The notes: generated by a model not told the origin, from the letters alone. 64,000 nucleotides of DNA from Harmothoe impar (GCA_947462335.1 OX381710.1:25885772-25949771), one strand, 5' to 3'. Shown: positions 1-13,959, numbered from the stretch's first letter. Made by a program: numbers and translations.

Positions 1-1183
1 CACTGCCCCACAAGGTCAAGACAAGGTGTTATACACCGAGTCGATGACCAGTGGGCAGTGGGTATAAGGCATACCAAGGTACAGGTGTAGTCTATCTGAC
101 TTAACCCTCGGGTATGCGAAATAACCAAGGTGTGAATCCTTTGTCTTTGCCGTCCACCGTGGGTTAAATCTAGCATAACAGCATTGAAAAAGAATTATGT
201 TATTTAAAATGATGTATTCACTGGCATCTCCTCTTGTTAAAGCTGGCTCCTGATGTGGCAGCACTGTGCAGGGGCTGAGTCTACAGCTGGTTACACCGTG
301 TTTGCTAACAGATGTTGGACGGCTTTGAAGTTCTGTTAAATCAAGTATCATTTGAGCTGATTGATACTGGCAACAGGGGCCTTGCATGAACAGTGTTACT
401 ACATGTGGTAAATAGGATGATGGGTTCAGGTTACACTGTATTCTCCTTTCCCATGACCCCCTAATGCTAATTAGTAACTTACATATCTCACTGAATTGAT
501 TACATCCATGAAACATTACTTCAATATGTAAATGCACAGAGGTAGATTTTGACCAGAAAAAAAAATCAAAACTCTCCTCAAATCAGGCAGTTCTCCTGTG
601 AGGTGACCTTGTGGTGACCTTGAGTACTGAGGTCAGGGTTCGCTGGTTCCCCGGAAAGGCACTAACCTGTTGTGTGTGGTATTGTCATCTACCAGCGTAA
701 TCGGAGTTACCCTGTCTGCTTGTTATTACACTCTCCTGGCCGATGTTTTATAGCTTCCAGTAGAGAGTGGGTGAGTTCAATATCAGTGAGTAAGTAGTAC
801 ATGAAGAGTGGGCTTTTCACCGGGTACATTTTTCTCACGAAGTTTGAACGCATGTAAACTCATTACCAAAATGAAAACTTTATGAAATGTGCAGTCCTGC
901 ATGTCTACGTGTGTAAATGAACTAATCACTCCCGCACGCCTGTTAGGTACTAATGAATCGTGAATATAATGAAAATCCAATATTTCCAGATGGATGCTTT
1001 ATAATCGCCCCCAAGGAGGACCCGCTCCACCCTTCATCCCCCCATGCACTCTCCTGATTCCAGCACTAATAAGGTTGCACCCTGGAGAGTTGTATTTGAT
1101 GAATGGACTTAGGCTATGGTCCATACAGGGCCACTTGGAGAAATATCAAACTGCACTATTTACATTGAAAAAGGATAGAGTAA
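1..1183. other. gene-free stretch
   Basis: No convincing coding region, RNA gene or transposon end was seen. Short open frames here are AT/GC-mixed and show no protein-family signature. Confidence 0.6.
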
Positions 1184-1419
1184 CCCTTTGAGGGTCGCAT
1201 AGTGCTTTATTGCAATAGGCCCTTTATCGTCATCATGCATGCATCGTCATGATGGCCATGATCATGTCGATCCCTCTGGAGTTTATCAACCCCGTAGGTT
1301 TGGCCGCATGATGCATGATTGCAGCACTGGCGAGTTCAGAGTTATCCACAAGGGCTGCATTCATGCATCATGGCGGCAAATGGCATAGCACACTAAAGCA
1401 CTAGGCGGCGCTTAAAGGG
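1184..1419. mobile_element. MITE-like element with CCCTTT ends
   Basis: An imperfect terminal inverted repeat of about 28 bp starts CCCTTTGAGGGTCGCATAG on the left; the reverse complement of the right end starts CCCTTTAAGCGCCGCCTAG. Both continue with TGCTTTA. The interior is non-coding and carries repeated CATGATG words. No clean target-site duplication was found, so the exact ends are uncertain. Confidence 0.45.
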
Positions 1420-1885
1420 ATTTTACACACCATAATTAATATGGACTTTGAGTGGATGTGATATTGAGGGCTGGCACTAAGCCTACAGTTACACCCTACA
1501 GGGGTAGCACGGGGTGGGGTAGGGGTCTAGTTCTCCCCACCCCCTGCAGGTGGTGCTGCCAGACTGTCACGTGGCTGTCAAGTAATATCCCTGTTGGTCT
1601 GATTTGAGAATTGAGTACTTAACTAATCAGCCGACTGTTCTTCTAATCTTCTAATTACATCCTTTTAATGGTCGTCACCAGGGGATGGGGTCTGTGAACT
1701 TAAATAAACCACTATCCAAATAATCTCGTTTCCATATGCAAGGCAATCCTAAGCCAAACACAAAAATAACATATATAATGAATGCATTACTGAGTCATTG
1801 ATACATATCCACGTATCCAGGTATCAGGATTTTAGTAGAAAAACATTAGCCACAAGGTGTGCTGGTCTGTTCAGTATAGTCCATA
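1420..1885. other. gene-free stretch
   Basis: Nothing recognisable beyond a small C/G-rich inverted repeat near 1510-1555. Confidence 0.55.
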
Positions 1886-2763
1886 CACTGTTACAAATTA
1901 CCGTTGATTATACAGAGATTCACCGTTAAATTTAACGGTGCATCACCGTTACCCAATATTACGGTGAGGCAGCGTCAACCCAATTGCTTTCACAGCGAAC
2001 CTCCGTAAACCGTTACGGTAAAGCACTGTTATTTCCTTTACAGTGAAATTCCGTAGTAAAGGAAGTTCAATCTTTTCCAACTAGGTGGCAGCCTAGTTCC
2101 AGAGGAGAATTCTCTGAAGCTTCAACAATGAGAAGTGGACTAAATCTATTAGAAATCAAATAGTTCTCGATTACCTTTTTCAATACAGCATCAACATTCT
2201 AGTCTAAACCTAAGTTTGATCGAATATTCATAATGAATAAATAATTGACCCTTGTGGGACACCGGCAAGTAGTTTGGATACCATAGACACCTCTTGTGTG
2301 GTAATGAGAAAGACATATATGGATACTACTGGAGTTGTTGTTTTATAACAATCCTAGCATACTTCTGCTTGTAGTTTGTAATTGTGATGTGACATGAGAC
2401 ATTTATCTATGTCTCTTAGTGGTTAATTCATGATAATTATGAATTCTAGTCACAAAGATGTATTTATGAATTGGACATGCAGCCGAATCAGACATGGGGA
2501 ATAATTGTAGTGAATTGAGAACATAATTATGACTACAGAATAATCTGTCTATGCAAATCACTATATAAGAAATAATCCTTAAAAGTTTGAGCCGCTGCAA
2601 TATCTAATTAAGCTTCTTTAGTCATTATTAAAAATAACGGTGAAAACCTGTATACAATTACGGTGACATAAAAAAAACGGTGACCCTAAAACAAACGGTG
2701 AAAGCTTGGCATCCATTGTTGCCAGTGAATCACCGTTTTTTCTACGGGGGATTTTTAACAGTG
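1886..2763. mobile_element. TA-flanked non-autonomous DNA transposon (CACTGT family)
   Basis: This 878-bp element starts CACTGTTACAAAT and ends with the inverse of CACTGTTAAAAAT, and TA dinucleotides lie immediately outside both ends (1884-1885 and 2764-2765). Both subterminal regions are full of the palindromic words CACCGT/ACGGTG. There is no transposase. Its length and subterminal words match the element at 53149-54025 (877 bp), so the two are diverged copies of one family. TA duplication is typical of Tc1/mariner-type transposition, but the superfamily assignment is inference. Confidence 0.75.
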
Positions 2764-5700
2764 TAGGTACGCATCATTTATGAAACCGTTCAAATTACCC
2801 ATTATCCATAGTACAGACTTTCACAAAGTGAACCAGCTATGTTTAACTCGTCCCGATATCACGATGTGTCCATAGAGCCCGGCCATAGAGCTACGTTCAA
2901 CCTTCTGTCTGTCTGTCCCTCATTCCCCATCCCCCACCACCCTTACCCCCAAGCAGCGTGATGAGGGGGGGGGGGGGTGCAGCCTGTTGCTGACCATTCC
3001 GGCTGAGGGGTGCTGGGGAGCCCATGGCAATATGAGCGGGGGCAGGGTCGGTACTATGGCTTTGGGTTAGGGCCGCGATCAGAATGGAGGCAGTAGAAGC
3101 AGAGGGGTGTGTGTGTTGGGGGGGGGGGGGGTAATCCAGGTGGTGCATCCTCGTCCCCCGTCATCACGTGCTTACCACCATGACCCCGGGGTCAGAGGTC
3201 ACTCAGGGGCACGTGTGCAGACAGACTGACAGGCGCCACCTATGAAATGGACCTTATTATAGCTTTGAGAAAATAGAGAAAAGGAGATGGATCACCACAG
3301 ACATTAATGAAAGAAGAGAGGGGAGGGAAGGAAAGTGGGGATGGGATGGGTTGGGATTTCCCATGCAAGGACATTATTATCTCCCCTATTACCGTGCAGG
3401 TTTGCAACAGCAAATTAGAGGGGATTAATCGCAGTATATTCTCAGGGCCAGCTCAACACAAATGTTAAGCCAATACAATCCAATAAACATATTTAAAGCA
3501 CATTAAATGTCATTCTCAGTGTTCAATAGAAAGATAAACATATTAAATAAGTATGAAAGCAGCCCTGGGGAATGGCAGAACTCATTAAGTGTAGAGTGGG
3601 AGGGCTGTTAACAGCTGGGTGGGTCCTGTCTGCCCAGGTGTGAACCGTGACACAAACTAGAGTTGTAACTGACGCGTGACCACTCCAGTCAGCCAGCACA
3701 CCTCGCAGCCACCTCCAACCCCCCCCCCCCCCCACCACCACAATATGATGCATCCCCCGCTTTCTGTATTTCCCCTCTCTCTGCCCCCTCTGACTGTCTC
3801 TCTCTGTCTCTCCTCCTCCCTCTCTCCCCCTAGCCATCTACCCCCGGGCATCTACCCATGTTTCTGCCCATCCCTTCTCTCTCTACGTCTATCGCCCCCT
3901 CTCCTTTATATTTCTCCCCTCTCCCCTCTCCCCTCTCCCCTCTCCCCTCTCCCCTCTCCCCTCTCCCCCCCTTCAACCCCTGCCCCTCAGTCTCAGTGTC
4001 CATCCCTGGTGATTGTGTCTCTGCCCGACTGCCTGTCTCTGTGGACATTAAGTGAAGGCCCCTTGATTACTGCTGGTGCCCGTCAGTGCGTGTTAGTGTA
4101 TTGTCTGGGGCGGTGTGGAGGGGTGTGGTCAGGTAATTGTATGTGTCCACTCTCTACACAGCTGTCACCTCCATGCTCCATGGTATTAAGGGTGGCACTG
4201 ACCACAGGCCGCAGGGGAGGGGCGGGGGGAAAGGATGGAAGGAGTAAAATGGAGTTGATGATGATACATTTAATATAAAAATTGACACGATCCCTTTTCC
4301 TAGTACATGCCACATTAATGCCATTGAAAGGTAACTATATATATTGGTCTATGGAAGGCCAAGTGACATGGTTTGTCCATGTCTCCAGGATCTTTGGCTG
4401 TAAATATTGTAATTATTGATAATCCATACAACTATAGGTCTCAGCTCATAAGCATAAGTGTTTGCCTTGATTCGCTCATAGAGGGCTTCATTTCCTTCGA
4501 CCTAAAAACGTCCATGGTAACGGGAATTTTGTGATTCATGGTAAAAAAGAATTACCCCATCATTCACCCTGTATAATACAAGGTGGTACATACCCTGTAC
4601 ATGTACTGTATACATGGCCATGTGGTCTTCACCTGAATGAGGTGAGTTACTGCTCTGTGTTCTACTCTCAGACTAGAACAGCTATCCATGTAACCACCAA
4701 CGTCTAGTTTTTGCTTCCTGGCTATGGACTAGAGCAGACCGGCACCGTCTTTGTTTAAAAAATATACACGTTCACCATCAGTACTCTCCCCTAGTTGTGG
4801 AAGCGATCCCAGGTAAGGCCCCTGTACTGTAGTCAAGCTGTCCATGACGTAGTAACACCTGTAAGTCACTCCAGGTGTCAGCACCTGACTCCGGTAAGCA
4901 GCACCAGATGGCTGCACCCCACCTCCTAATTCTCTACATAATTAACTGTAAGTGAGAAGTCAGGTAAAGAATATAGAAGATGAATGGCTGCAATTATACC
5001 TGACATAGGTGAAATAGTAACATAGGCATGTTAGCTGGTTAGAGGGATTCTTTGCTGGGAGAAAAATGTTTGGTTTACAAAACTCAGCATGTAAACAAGG
5101 AAGAGTAGTGATGCTCACCTGCACTGACACCATTGTCTACACGTTTTACACATCATCAATATGGAAATGATCACCGTATACAAGGAGCAAAGTCAGCCAA
5201 ACTCAACTTTACCTTTATTTACTATTATTGCTTTAGAATGAGGAAAGCTGAAATTATCCAAGCAATTGTAGTGCAATCATTTTATTTTATAACATTTTTT
5301 CAACAGCTTAACGACATCTTCGGTAACTTACTTCTTACCCGCTTTACAACACTTCTTATGATAGCTCCTTCAATGGGATGAGCAAACCTCATCTGTTTGT
5401 ATTGGACGTCGTGTCTGTTTATAGTGTGTTGGAAGGGGCCGGGGTAACATCTGCTATAAGTCAGTTATGTACAGAGTAAAGCTAACTTTGACATCGTTAC
5501 CTGCAAATAAGAGAAACACCTGTAAAGTTAAATCAGGTTACTTCTAAAAATATCAACTGTAAGGAATTTGTTGGAATAATTATAGGCAGATATCCCTGCT
5601 ATGGGTACTATTTGATTGCAATTCCCGGTAATTCTCAGCTTAAGACCATGCTCATTAGCCATATGTTGTAGGGGCTAGTATACAAGAGAAACGACAAAAA

Positions 5701-8700
5701 CTGGCCATCAGATGTATGCTATTGAATCCAGAGAAAAGAAGATCCCAGTTATATCTGAACGTAACACACTATACGATGATAGCTTTACATGGGGAACCTG
5801 GGGTGGATGCAGCATGTCGGGTGAGCAGTGTGTAAGAGTTCCGCCAGGTGTCGTGCCAGAGTGGTGAGCTGCTCCGAGCTGCTCCCGCGAATGTTACAGC
5901 TACACTGGTACCTCCAGTCAATCCCTATGTAGGCCTCAGACAGGGAACTGAATGTTTACTGTAGTTTCACCAAACCTAAATGAACGTTAAAATATAGGCC
6001 TATCCCTGCAATAAGCATATATCTTTAGGTGCCATCTCAATCAGGATATGCTGAGGGGCATTTGTGAATTATTACAGAATTTTACAGGATGCACTGGGTG
6101 ACATTAGGAATCCCTATGCGAGACCTGCAATGCTGCACATGTACCGGTATTTTTAAAACCGTGGTCACCACAGGTGCTTGGGTAGAGGTAACGCCCGGGG
6201 AGGGCTGGGGTGCTCTCCCTATCTCTTCTATAGTATCTATGTGTGTGAACATCACCTCAAATTTTGGGGGCAATTGCATAATTTTCACGTGAAGTTGAGC
6301 ATAAAAGTACCTATGCAATGGAGACCAAGAAAGATATGCTCTCATTCAGGGTCATCAATAGAAGTGATAGGAAGAAATCACAATAGGTAGGCCTTTACCT
6401 TACCCTTGTTGTTTTGCCTATGAAATAAAGTGCGTATATACAATACTAGTAGATGTATCTTTGACGTGGAGAAACAAATTAATAAAAGTCATCTCAGCTT
6501 TTCCAACCATTAAGGACTTCAAATATGGGCCTATACCCGTTCTTCTCCATAATTCCCTAAAAAGCACTCATTTTAATGGGTCATCGCATGCCCCTGCCTA
6601 GGGCCGAAATGCAAAACATTTCGCTCGGAATCGTGTTAATACAGTCATGATAACCAAAGCTGAGGTAATGCCCCCGGAGGTATTAACGGCTACCCTGGAG
6701 TACTACGGGCAGTGATTGAGACATGCATACCACAGGTGGTCAGGGGTGAGCAGGGGTTGGCTGCTGGCGCCCCCTATCTATATTTACCTCACTTACATGG
6801 GTCACATCAGCTAACATCCCTCCCACCAGCCCCTGGGGCAATACCAAGCATAGCGGCTCCTCAACCCAAGCACTTTATAGTTTGCACAGTACCAGGCGGA
6901 CTGGCCATACCAGTCTCGACTTTTCGATTGTATATATCAGTACGATTTCCTACTGAGAGATTTTGCATCATCAGGAATGCAATGGGCAATAACCAATGCC
7001 ATGGGACAAAGCGGGGAGCTGTTATATCTAATTATATTAACTGTAGTAAATAAGTAATACTGGTCTAATGTTCTACCAAAGCGACAACAATGACATCAAC
7101 AGTGAAGGCAGTGCTCGACCTGCCATGATCACCCCCCCCCCCCCATGATGGCAATACTTTATAATACACTAGCCTCCATCAATGCGTTTGAATTTAATGT
7201 TCTTCTCTATGCTAAAAAATACAATGTCATGTATAGTCCATGTAGCATGCATACTATTGTGTAAACTTTGTTCTACAAAATTGTACTCATTGCTAGAGAG
7301 AAAGTGATAGTGTCTCCCGAGTGTCTTGCTATGTCCAACAGGACTAACCCCAGTGGACTGAGGTCGTGTTAGCTGAGGTAACCCCCATTAACGCACCAAG
7401 AAGGCAGCAGCAGCAGGCTGCTGGTTCAACATTCACCCATCAGCAGGTTCTGTTGGTAGCGTATAGTGTCTAGACTGTACCAGCGATATTTTGTAGAGGT
7501 TTCCATAAGGAAGTTGTTGTATGGAACTATATAATGATTTGGTGGTTTCCTGCAACTCTACATATGGAACTGGTACCAGAAAATGACTACGGTTACCGTC
7601 CTGCATTCAGTAGGCTTGGTCCAAGATCAGACCTCATAAGGGCAGGTAAGGGCAGATATCGGCCAACCTAAATGTAAAATGATGGAGGACTGTACAGGCG
7701 GGACTGCGACTGGACACCAGATCGACACAACGGTACAACGTTGCTTATAAAAAGGACCACTGCCTATGCTATGGAAGGAATATGTAGGGGGTTGGAGCTC
7801 CTGGGAGGGGTTGTCCATTAAGTGAAGTGTGGGGGAGTGGAGCGGTGCATTAGTTAAGATAAGGGGCGGGGTGGAAGAAGTCAGCTCTGACTGCTGTACA
7901 TCACGGACAGGTGGTTCAAGTACAGAGGGATAATGGCCCTGAAGTTAGGGTTATAGTGCACCTTGGGTGGCAGGCAGCTCTTAAACCCAAAGTTGGTTTC
8001 CTATTTCAACACATTCTCATGGGTTTGATCAAATCTATTGCCGATGAAGTCTTGAATGGTTGGGATGGTTTTAAACAAAGGTGATCTACCACTGCCTGGT
8101 AACATGCAGGTGTTGACAGTGGTTACATGTAGGTTACCTGACATTGACTACCTGTAGAGTCACTCACCTGTCAGCTAGCTGCCTGCAGGTATGTACCCAG
8201 GTACACACCAGTACATAGGTGCAGGAGGAGGTGGATGGCCCCAGTAAGGGGTAAAGGTCGGGGTGACGGGTGAAGGGTAGGTGTATAATGGTTGGGGTAT
8301 AGGTAAACACCAACATCAACCAACAAAGCAGGCTCCATAGGTCAGCAAAACAAACCTGATACCAACCATAACCTCCTCCTGAACTATACCTGCAGGGAGT
8401 GGGAGGGGCTGGGGGAACATGGGAAGGTTTGGGAGGGGATGGGAGAGAGTGGTAGAGGTGTAAGTGTGGGAAAAGGTGACCCACCTATGAGGGACCAAGA
8501 CCAAGAATGCAAAGGTGAAAACATTCAATACCCATCTAGCCGGATGCACCCCTATATAATATAGAACGTATATGCCTAGTGGGCATGTTTTGTTTACACT
8601 GAGTGTCAAAACAAAGAGACAAATTGACGTTGTGATATATCAGTATTGCTTCTGTCATTTTATTGGCCTGAATAGGAAACAGTTTACAATTTAGCTGACA

Positions 8701-9324
8701 ATCATAAACTCAACACGGAGAACACGGATATGGGCACTTCGCGGAAACCAATTGTTAAATCAAATCATGCATATTGATAGTATGCATATCCCAGCATAAT
8801 TTACTCAACAAATATTTGGGCATTGCAAACCATTTTAGTACTTAAGGGATCCACCCTGCACGCTCAGTGAACCCTCTTAAGAAAAAAAGGGTTATAACAT
8901 TGAGAAAAAGGAAATCAACAGAACCCTTCAATTTACATTTTCTCAGAAACCCCTTCTGTATACAAAGGTTTCAGGTTGTGTCTAGGACTCCAGACCCTGT
9001 CATGTTTGTAGACCTGTGCTGATATCCGAGACTAGTGACAATTAATGGCTGATGTCTTTGGTGTGGTGTTGAGGGATCAGTCCTTGCTAATGTTGGTGTT
9101 ATTCGATGTACATATAGTGTTTAAAGCTTGTATGCGGGTGTAATGGGTTACCCTAGAGTTGCTGAAATCTCCGATGCCCAATGCCCCCCCCCCCAGACAG
9201 GGCCCTCCAATCCCCCAACCCTACCTGTGACTACTCCCCTATTTCAGACATTACAGCCAGCAATGCAGCCACATACAGGCTCTAGGTGGCTCTAGGTGTT
9301 ATTTCGTTAAAATAAAATGTGCAC
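2764..9324. other. gene-free stretch with low-complexity runs
   Basis: No gene was recognised over 6.5 kb. Homopolymer G/C runs occur near 2967, 3119, 3719, 7132 and 9185. CT-rich DNA at 3770-3990 creates long spurious open frames on both strands. Other frames lack domain signatures. Confidence 0.55.
3908..3967. repeat. CCCTCT hexanucleotide microsatellite
   Basis: About ten near-perfect copies of a CCCTCT unit lie inside a longer CT-rich tract. The open frames over it are low-complexity artefacts. Confidence 0.85.
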
Positions 9325-9327
9325 TAG

Positions 9328-9612
9328 GAAAAGGACCCAGTTTCAGTTGGAGAAGAGCCCTTTTCAGTTGGAGAAGGGCCCTTGATTTAACTGGGAAGGG
9401 TCCTGGTTTCAGTTGGAGAAGGGCCCTTGTTCCAGTTGGAAAAGGACCCTTATTTCAGAGGGAGAAAGGCCCTGGTTTTACCTGGGGCCCTTGTTTCAGT
9501 TGGAGAAGGGTCCTTGATTTAGTTAGAGAAGGGCCATTGATTGACTTGGAGAAGGGCCCTTGTTTCACTTGGAGAAGGGCCCTTGTTCACTTACACAAGA
9601 GTCCTTGTTTCA
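9328..9612. repeat. degenerate ~31-bp minisatellite
   Basis: Roughly nine imperfect units built on TTTCAGTTGGAGAAGGGCCC are seen. Units vary by substitutions and small indels, and no long open frame covers them. Confidence 0.85.
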
Positions 9613-12179
9613 GGTTCTCTGATAGTACCAGCTGACCTGCTATACCCCTATAGGTATGTGTGAGGCTGTGAGAAGTGAGTGTCGGGTGTGAGTCAGAGAG
9701 GTGTGCAAATGTAGGCCTTTAGGTAACTTGTAAGTCTGAGTGAGGTGTCAGACTGGTGTGTCAATCAGGCTAGAGACTCAAGTAACAAGTGACACCTTTG
9801 CTCCTTCCCAAAAACAAGAAATAGTGGTGTTTTTCACCCTCCTCCAATCTGCCAATATCCTCCAAATCAAGAAAAAGGGATATCTTTCCCAAGATAATTC
9901 TCATATACAAGGGCAAAGGGGGTACATTTAAAGGGCAAGTTCTTTCTTGTGATTTCTTGTGAAACGTAGCAATATAAGATCATTCAACAAAAAAACTCCA
10001 AAAATGTCTGCAAAAATATAGACTTCAAATAAAAACTGAAAAATAAATTCCTTGTGTTGGGTTTTGTGTGATATAATTATTTATTACATTTCTTGTGGTT
10101 TGTGAAAGAGGGTGTCGGCGTTTTGTATCAAGATAAAGGGGAAGTATTTTCTTTTACCATGAAAAGATCACTTTTTGACCAAAAATCCCTTGGAAAATTC
10201 TAAACATGTTTGGTATTCTCAAAGTAGTACACGAGAATAACTGTGACTATCATTAAAGGGACCACCATTAAAGTAGAAGTAAGAGTAATGTACCCCCTAT
10301 GTCCATGTCGCTTATGACACTATCAATAGCTTCAACGTCTAGACCCATATAGATCTACACTCACCTGCTCTCTATCACACCATTACCAGAGACCTACAGA
10401 GTTTAAGTTGGGATCAGGACCCTTGACCACCCCATGACCTTACACCCTCCCCCTACCACCCTACTCCTTTACATGCTCAGTGATATTAGCCTATATATCT
10501 ACCTTTGTATACCTCAGTCTTGCAGTTACCCCCTCTATACTCTGAAAGGTATGCCATGGATCTGTCTTTGGATTAAATTGGGTTGCATTCAGGATTCTCT
10601 TCATGGTGAGTGATTGACATGTTCAAGTATAGGATATCATTTTCAACCAAGCTAAAATAAACAATATGAATACGGCCATGCATTTGATTGGGTGAACGGA
10701 TTTTTGTATGCATTTTACATTTGCTATAATTGTTAACGTTCATTATGATCATGTCTCCCATAAATCTACGGCGAATATCAACAGTTCTTTTTTTTTAAAT
10801 TCTACTTTTCCACTAATTTACCCCCACACTGCTTAGCCCCCCCCCCACCTCCACTAGGATCACCACCATAGCCCCAACATGTCTGCACTTCCTCTACCAC
10901 CCGCTCCCTCCGTCACCTCCTGGCCTCAGGGTGACGACGGCTCAGGTACAGGAGGTAAAGGATGCTACAGGGAGGTCAGGTAGGGTTAGCACTGATACCT
11001 GACAGCCAACACTCAATACCCAGTAACCTGAACACCAGCCGGCCCCTCCCCCTCACACCCAGCCTCATCCCCCTCCCCAACCACACACACTGCACACTGC
11101 ATGCTGACCTCTCACTTTGATCTTCCTACCCTCCTGATCTCCTTCCTTTCTCTTTCTATTTTCTCAACCTCCAGGAGTCCTCCCTATCATCTCTTCTTCA
11201 ACCCCCTCTTCAATCCCTTCACCCTTTCCCTCACGTCTTTGTACCCTGTTTTAGACTCCAACCAAGAAGACTAATACAATCTATTGTGCTCTGCACCCTA
11301 CTCTCATTTCCTATTATTTACCACTGCCTTTCCTACAAGCTCAATCCCCACTTCTCACCCACTATCTTTCCAATCTAACTTCCCTGCCTCTAAATCCCTA
11401 ATCCTCGCACCCTTCTCTGCTCCCTCACATGTGGATCCCACCCCTGTATCAATTACTCTATACCCCATACCGGACAATACTACTATCTATAGACCTTTTG
11501 TTGGTGCAGCCCCTTTCCCGTGGGACCTTGCCTATTGAGGCATTGTAGTCAGCGACATGTGAGACCCTGCCCACTGTCACCAATCACTCCAGTGTCTAAC
11601 TAGGTAAGGGTCCCGGAGGTACTATTTTATTTCCTTCAGAACGAATTCTACATAGTGTGGCTGCTAAAACCCAGCTAATTAATATGGTAAGGCATTATTG
11701 GACAAAAGAATAGTGGCCTGACATCCCTTCATCAAGGCTGGAGAATCTCATAATTGGGAAATAGCTGGGTGATGTCTAGACATTACATGTAAGCAGAAGA
11801 TCCGATTAAATAAATGGTAAACCACTGGAGTCGGGGGGGGGGGGGGGGGGGGTAAATGTACCCTCAATCTTGTCAGAGACCGCTGCAGAGAGGCATCTCC
11901 TTAGTCTGCTTCACAATCTTAAATTGATAAGATCTTAGAGCTAGCTGAGGTTATTTTGGGTAGGGTAGGCCATTTACAGGCCACTTACTCTTGTCATATC
12001 TCATCTAGTAACGATTTGCTCCGTCAGATAGGATTAAAGACGTATCTATTATAGGCCTCTATTATGTATAGTCTCTATAGTGGATCTCTAATGGCTTGAG
12101 TGAGATAAATACACATTACCGAACCCAGCAAGAACATCACAGTGAACAGGCGTACGTTATCTTACGTCAAGATAACGTT
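9613..12179. other. gene-free stretch
   Basis: No gene or RNA was recognised. There is a poly-G run near 11834-11852 and a pyrimidine-rich segment at 11040-11520. A short palindrome (GTTATCTTACGTCAAGATAAC region) lies near 12157. Confidence 0.55.
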
Positions 12180-12181
12180 AT

Positions 12182-12240
12182 ACAACATTTGGCCATAATG
12201 AGGAGCCATAGAGAAACGTTCTGAATCGTTGTATAAGCTT
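12182..12240 (-). repeat. fragment sharing the 3' domain of the SINE at 13960
   Basis: This ~55-bp segment is closely similar to 13963-14020; both contain GAAGCC or GAGCC followed by ATAGAGAAA and GTTCTGAA. On the minus strand it corresponds to the distal body of the tRNA-headed element near 14 kb, so it is probably a truncated second copy. Confidence 0.5.
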
Positions 12241-12399
12241 CATAAACTTATAAACAAAAATAGATGCATATCACTATTGCTATAGCGAGGTTCCAGTTTT
12301 CTCCGTATGCGCGGCCATGTTAGTCCTGAGCTCGGAATTTCTCGTGAGATTTAGGCACTGACCAAACACCCCGGCCCCCGCACTTAGTCTCTTACCATA

Positions 12400-12935
12400 C
12401 ACCATCAGCGTTAAAAAAACGCTGATACAGGGGGTCATATTTCTCCAGATCCGCGGATCAGTGTTTTACAGAAAGGGGGGTGTTTTTTAAAGCACCCCCT
12501 GTTTTTTTTTTAAAAGGTTTTTTTTTTTTTACAACCGAGTCTGTGTAAATGGTAAAAGGGGGGTATTTTCTTTGCAGAGATTAAGTTACAAAGAAAGTTA
12601 CATATGGTCGTTGCTGGTCACTACAAGTATGTACACAGCCCTTTAAATCCCCCCTTACACATGGCAGCTCCTCCCACTGGACGGACATATACAAAGGAAA
12701 TGAGAGGGCAGTCCATACATTATAGTATTTCCCTAATTAAAACATGATACTTTATAGATAGGTTCAAAGGGATGTGAAAGGTGGAACGATTTCGGGTCCG
12801 ATGTCAGCGCTTCTCTGAAAAAAGGGGTACATTTTTGGCTTATAAAATCCGTGATTTTGCTATAAAAAGGGGGTGTTTTAATGTCAGAAATCAGTGGAAA
12901 GGGGGTACTTTTGAAAACCCATAACGCTGATGGTG
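12400..12935. mobile_element. MITE-like element with CACCATCAGCGTTA ends
   Basis: A perfect 14-bp terminal inverted repeat (CACCATCAGCGTTA ... TAACGCTGATGGTG) bounds 536 bp of non-coding, T/G-run-rich DNA. TA lies outside the left end and TTA outside the right end, so the duplication is not exact. An open frame over its right part is repeat sequence, not a recognised protein. Confidence 0.65.
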
Positions 12936-13797
12936 TTAGGACTGGTATGGAGTGCGGGGTCCGGGCCAGACACTCACACACCATGGCTTCCGGGGAACAA
13001 GCTGCAATACTAGAGCAGAACCAAGGCTCATGAGATTGCTGGTGTCAGTGTAAATATCTTTGTCGCTGAAACAATTAAGTCCACACCAGCTATCTAGAGA
13101 GCTATAGCCTAGGATACTCTAAGCCTCACAAAGAAGGCAGGAACTGAGTATAACATGAGGTTCAAAGGTAGATGGGATGCTGCTGCCGCTGCAGATTGAG
13201 GCATGTGTGAGTGGGGAGTGGGAGGAGGGTTCACTGCTCTCACCCCTCCTCACTGCAATTTGTCAACTTCCTACCCACCGTGCATCTCTACACTCTCCAC
13301 ACACAATCAGCCTGTACCAACACTTAAACCCGACCTAACATCTGCATGAAGAATGTAACCGGAAGTGACTGTCCCTTTACATTCCCGGCACCCCCTTACA
13401 AGAGCCCGTTCGTTGCGTCTTCTCTCAACAGGGGGAGCAGAATCTGCCTGTTGAAAAGTTGGTGGACATATTTGGAAATTCTGAGAGAGTTTTTTTCTCA
13501 ACACTGTTATAGTAGCCTGTCTTCATCTCTAAGGCAATTTCTAGATATGAAAGCAGTAGAGCTGTGAAAGTAGTAGATGGGGCGTGCTGAATCTGTACTC
13601 TTAGACTCCGCTCACCTATCCAGCCTATTGTTCTCAGTGTAGGTTTATTTTCATATTTTCCTACAAGGAGATTTTACACACCCTGAGCAGAGGTTTTGGT
13701 GCCCCTGAGCGGAGGTTTTGAAGGCCCTGAGCGGAGTTTCTTTTTCAAATAACCTCCGGAGGAGGTTTTGTAGGTTCATTCCTTCTTAAAACCCTGG
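12936..13797. other. gene-free stretch
   Basis: No gene was recognised. Three to four loose repeats of GAGCGGAGGTTTTG-type sequence occur at about 13680-13770. Confidence 0.5.
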
Positions 13798-13873
13798 TCT
13801 TAGTGGGATTCGAACCCAGACATTGATAAACCATGCCATTTGAAGACCATCGCTCTAACCATTGTGTCACAAG
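13798..13873 (-). pseudogene. tRNA-like sequence (pseudo-tRNA or SINE head)
   Basis: On the minus strand there is an A-box-like TGGTTAGAGCG and a consensus B box GGTTCGAATCC at tRNA-like spacing. An ATG/CAT-bounded anticodon-like arm contains CTTCAAA. The acceptor arms do not pair, so this is unlikely to be a functional tRNA. It could be the RNA polymerase III promoter head of a SINE. Confidence 0.4.
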
Positions 13874-13959
13874 GCATAGAGCACATACTGGAAGTGCACA
13901 GGGGTCCCCATGCCTAATATCACAAAGTTACTTCTTTAGACCAATTACATAATCTTGTA

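Noticed and set aside
16..537. 173-codon minus-strand frame at the window edge
   Set aside because: No recognisable domain, ordinary composition and no supporting signals; probably chance.
3676..4278. 200-codon plus-strand frame
   Set aside because: It covers CT-rich DNA and a CCCTCT microsatellite; Pro/Ser/Leu composition only, no domain.
13798..13873. Functional tRNA (anticodon loop CTTCAAA)
   Set aside because: Acceptor arms do not pair and the anticodon stem is broken; kept only as a tRNA-like pseudogene.
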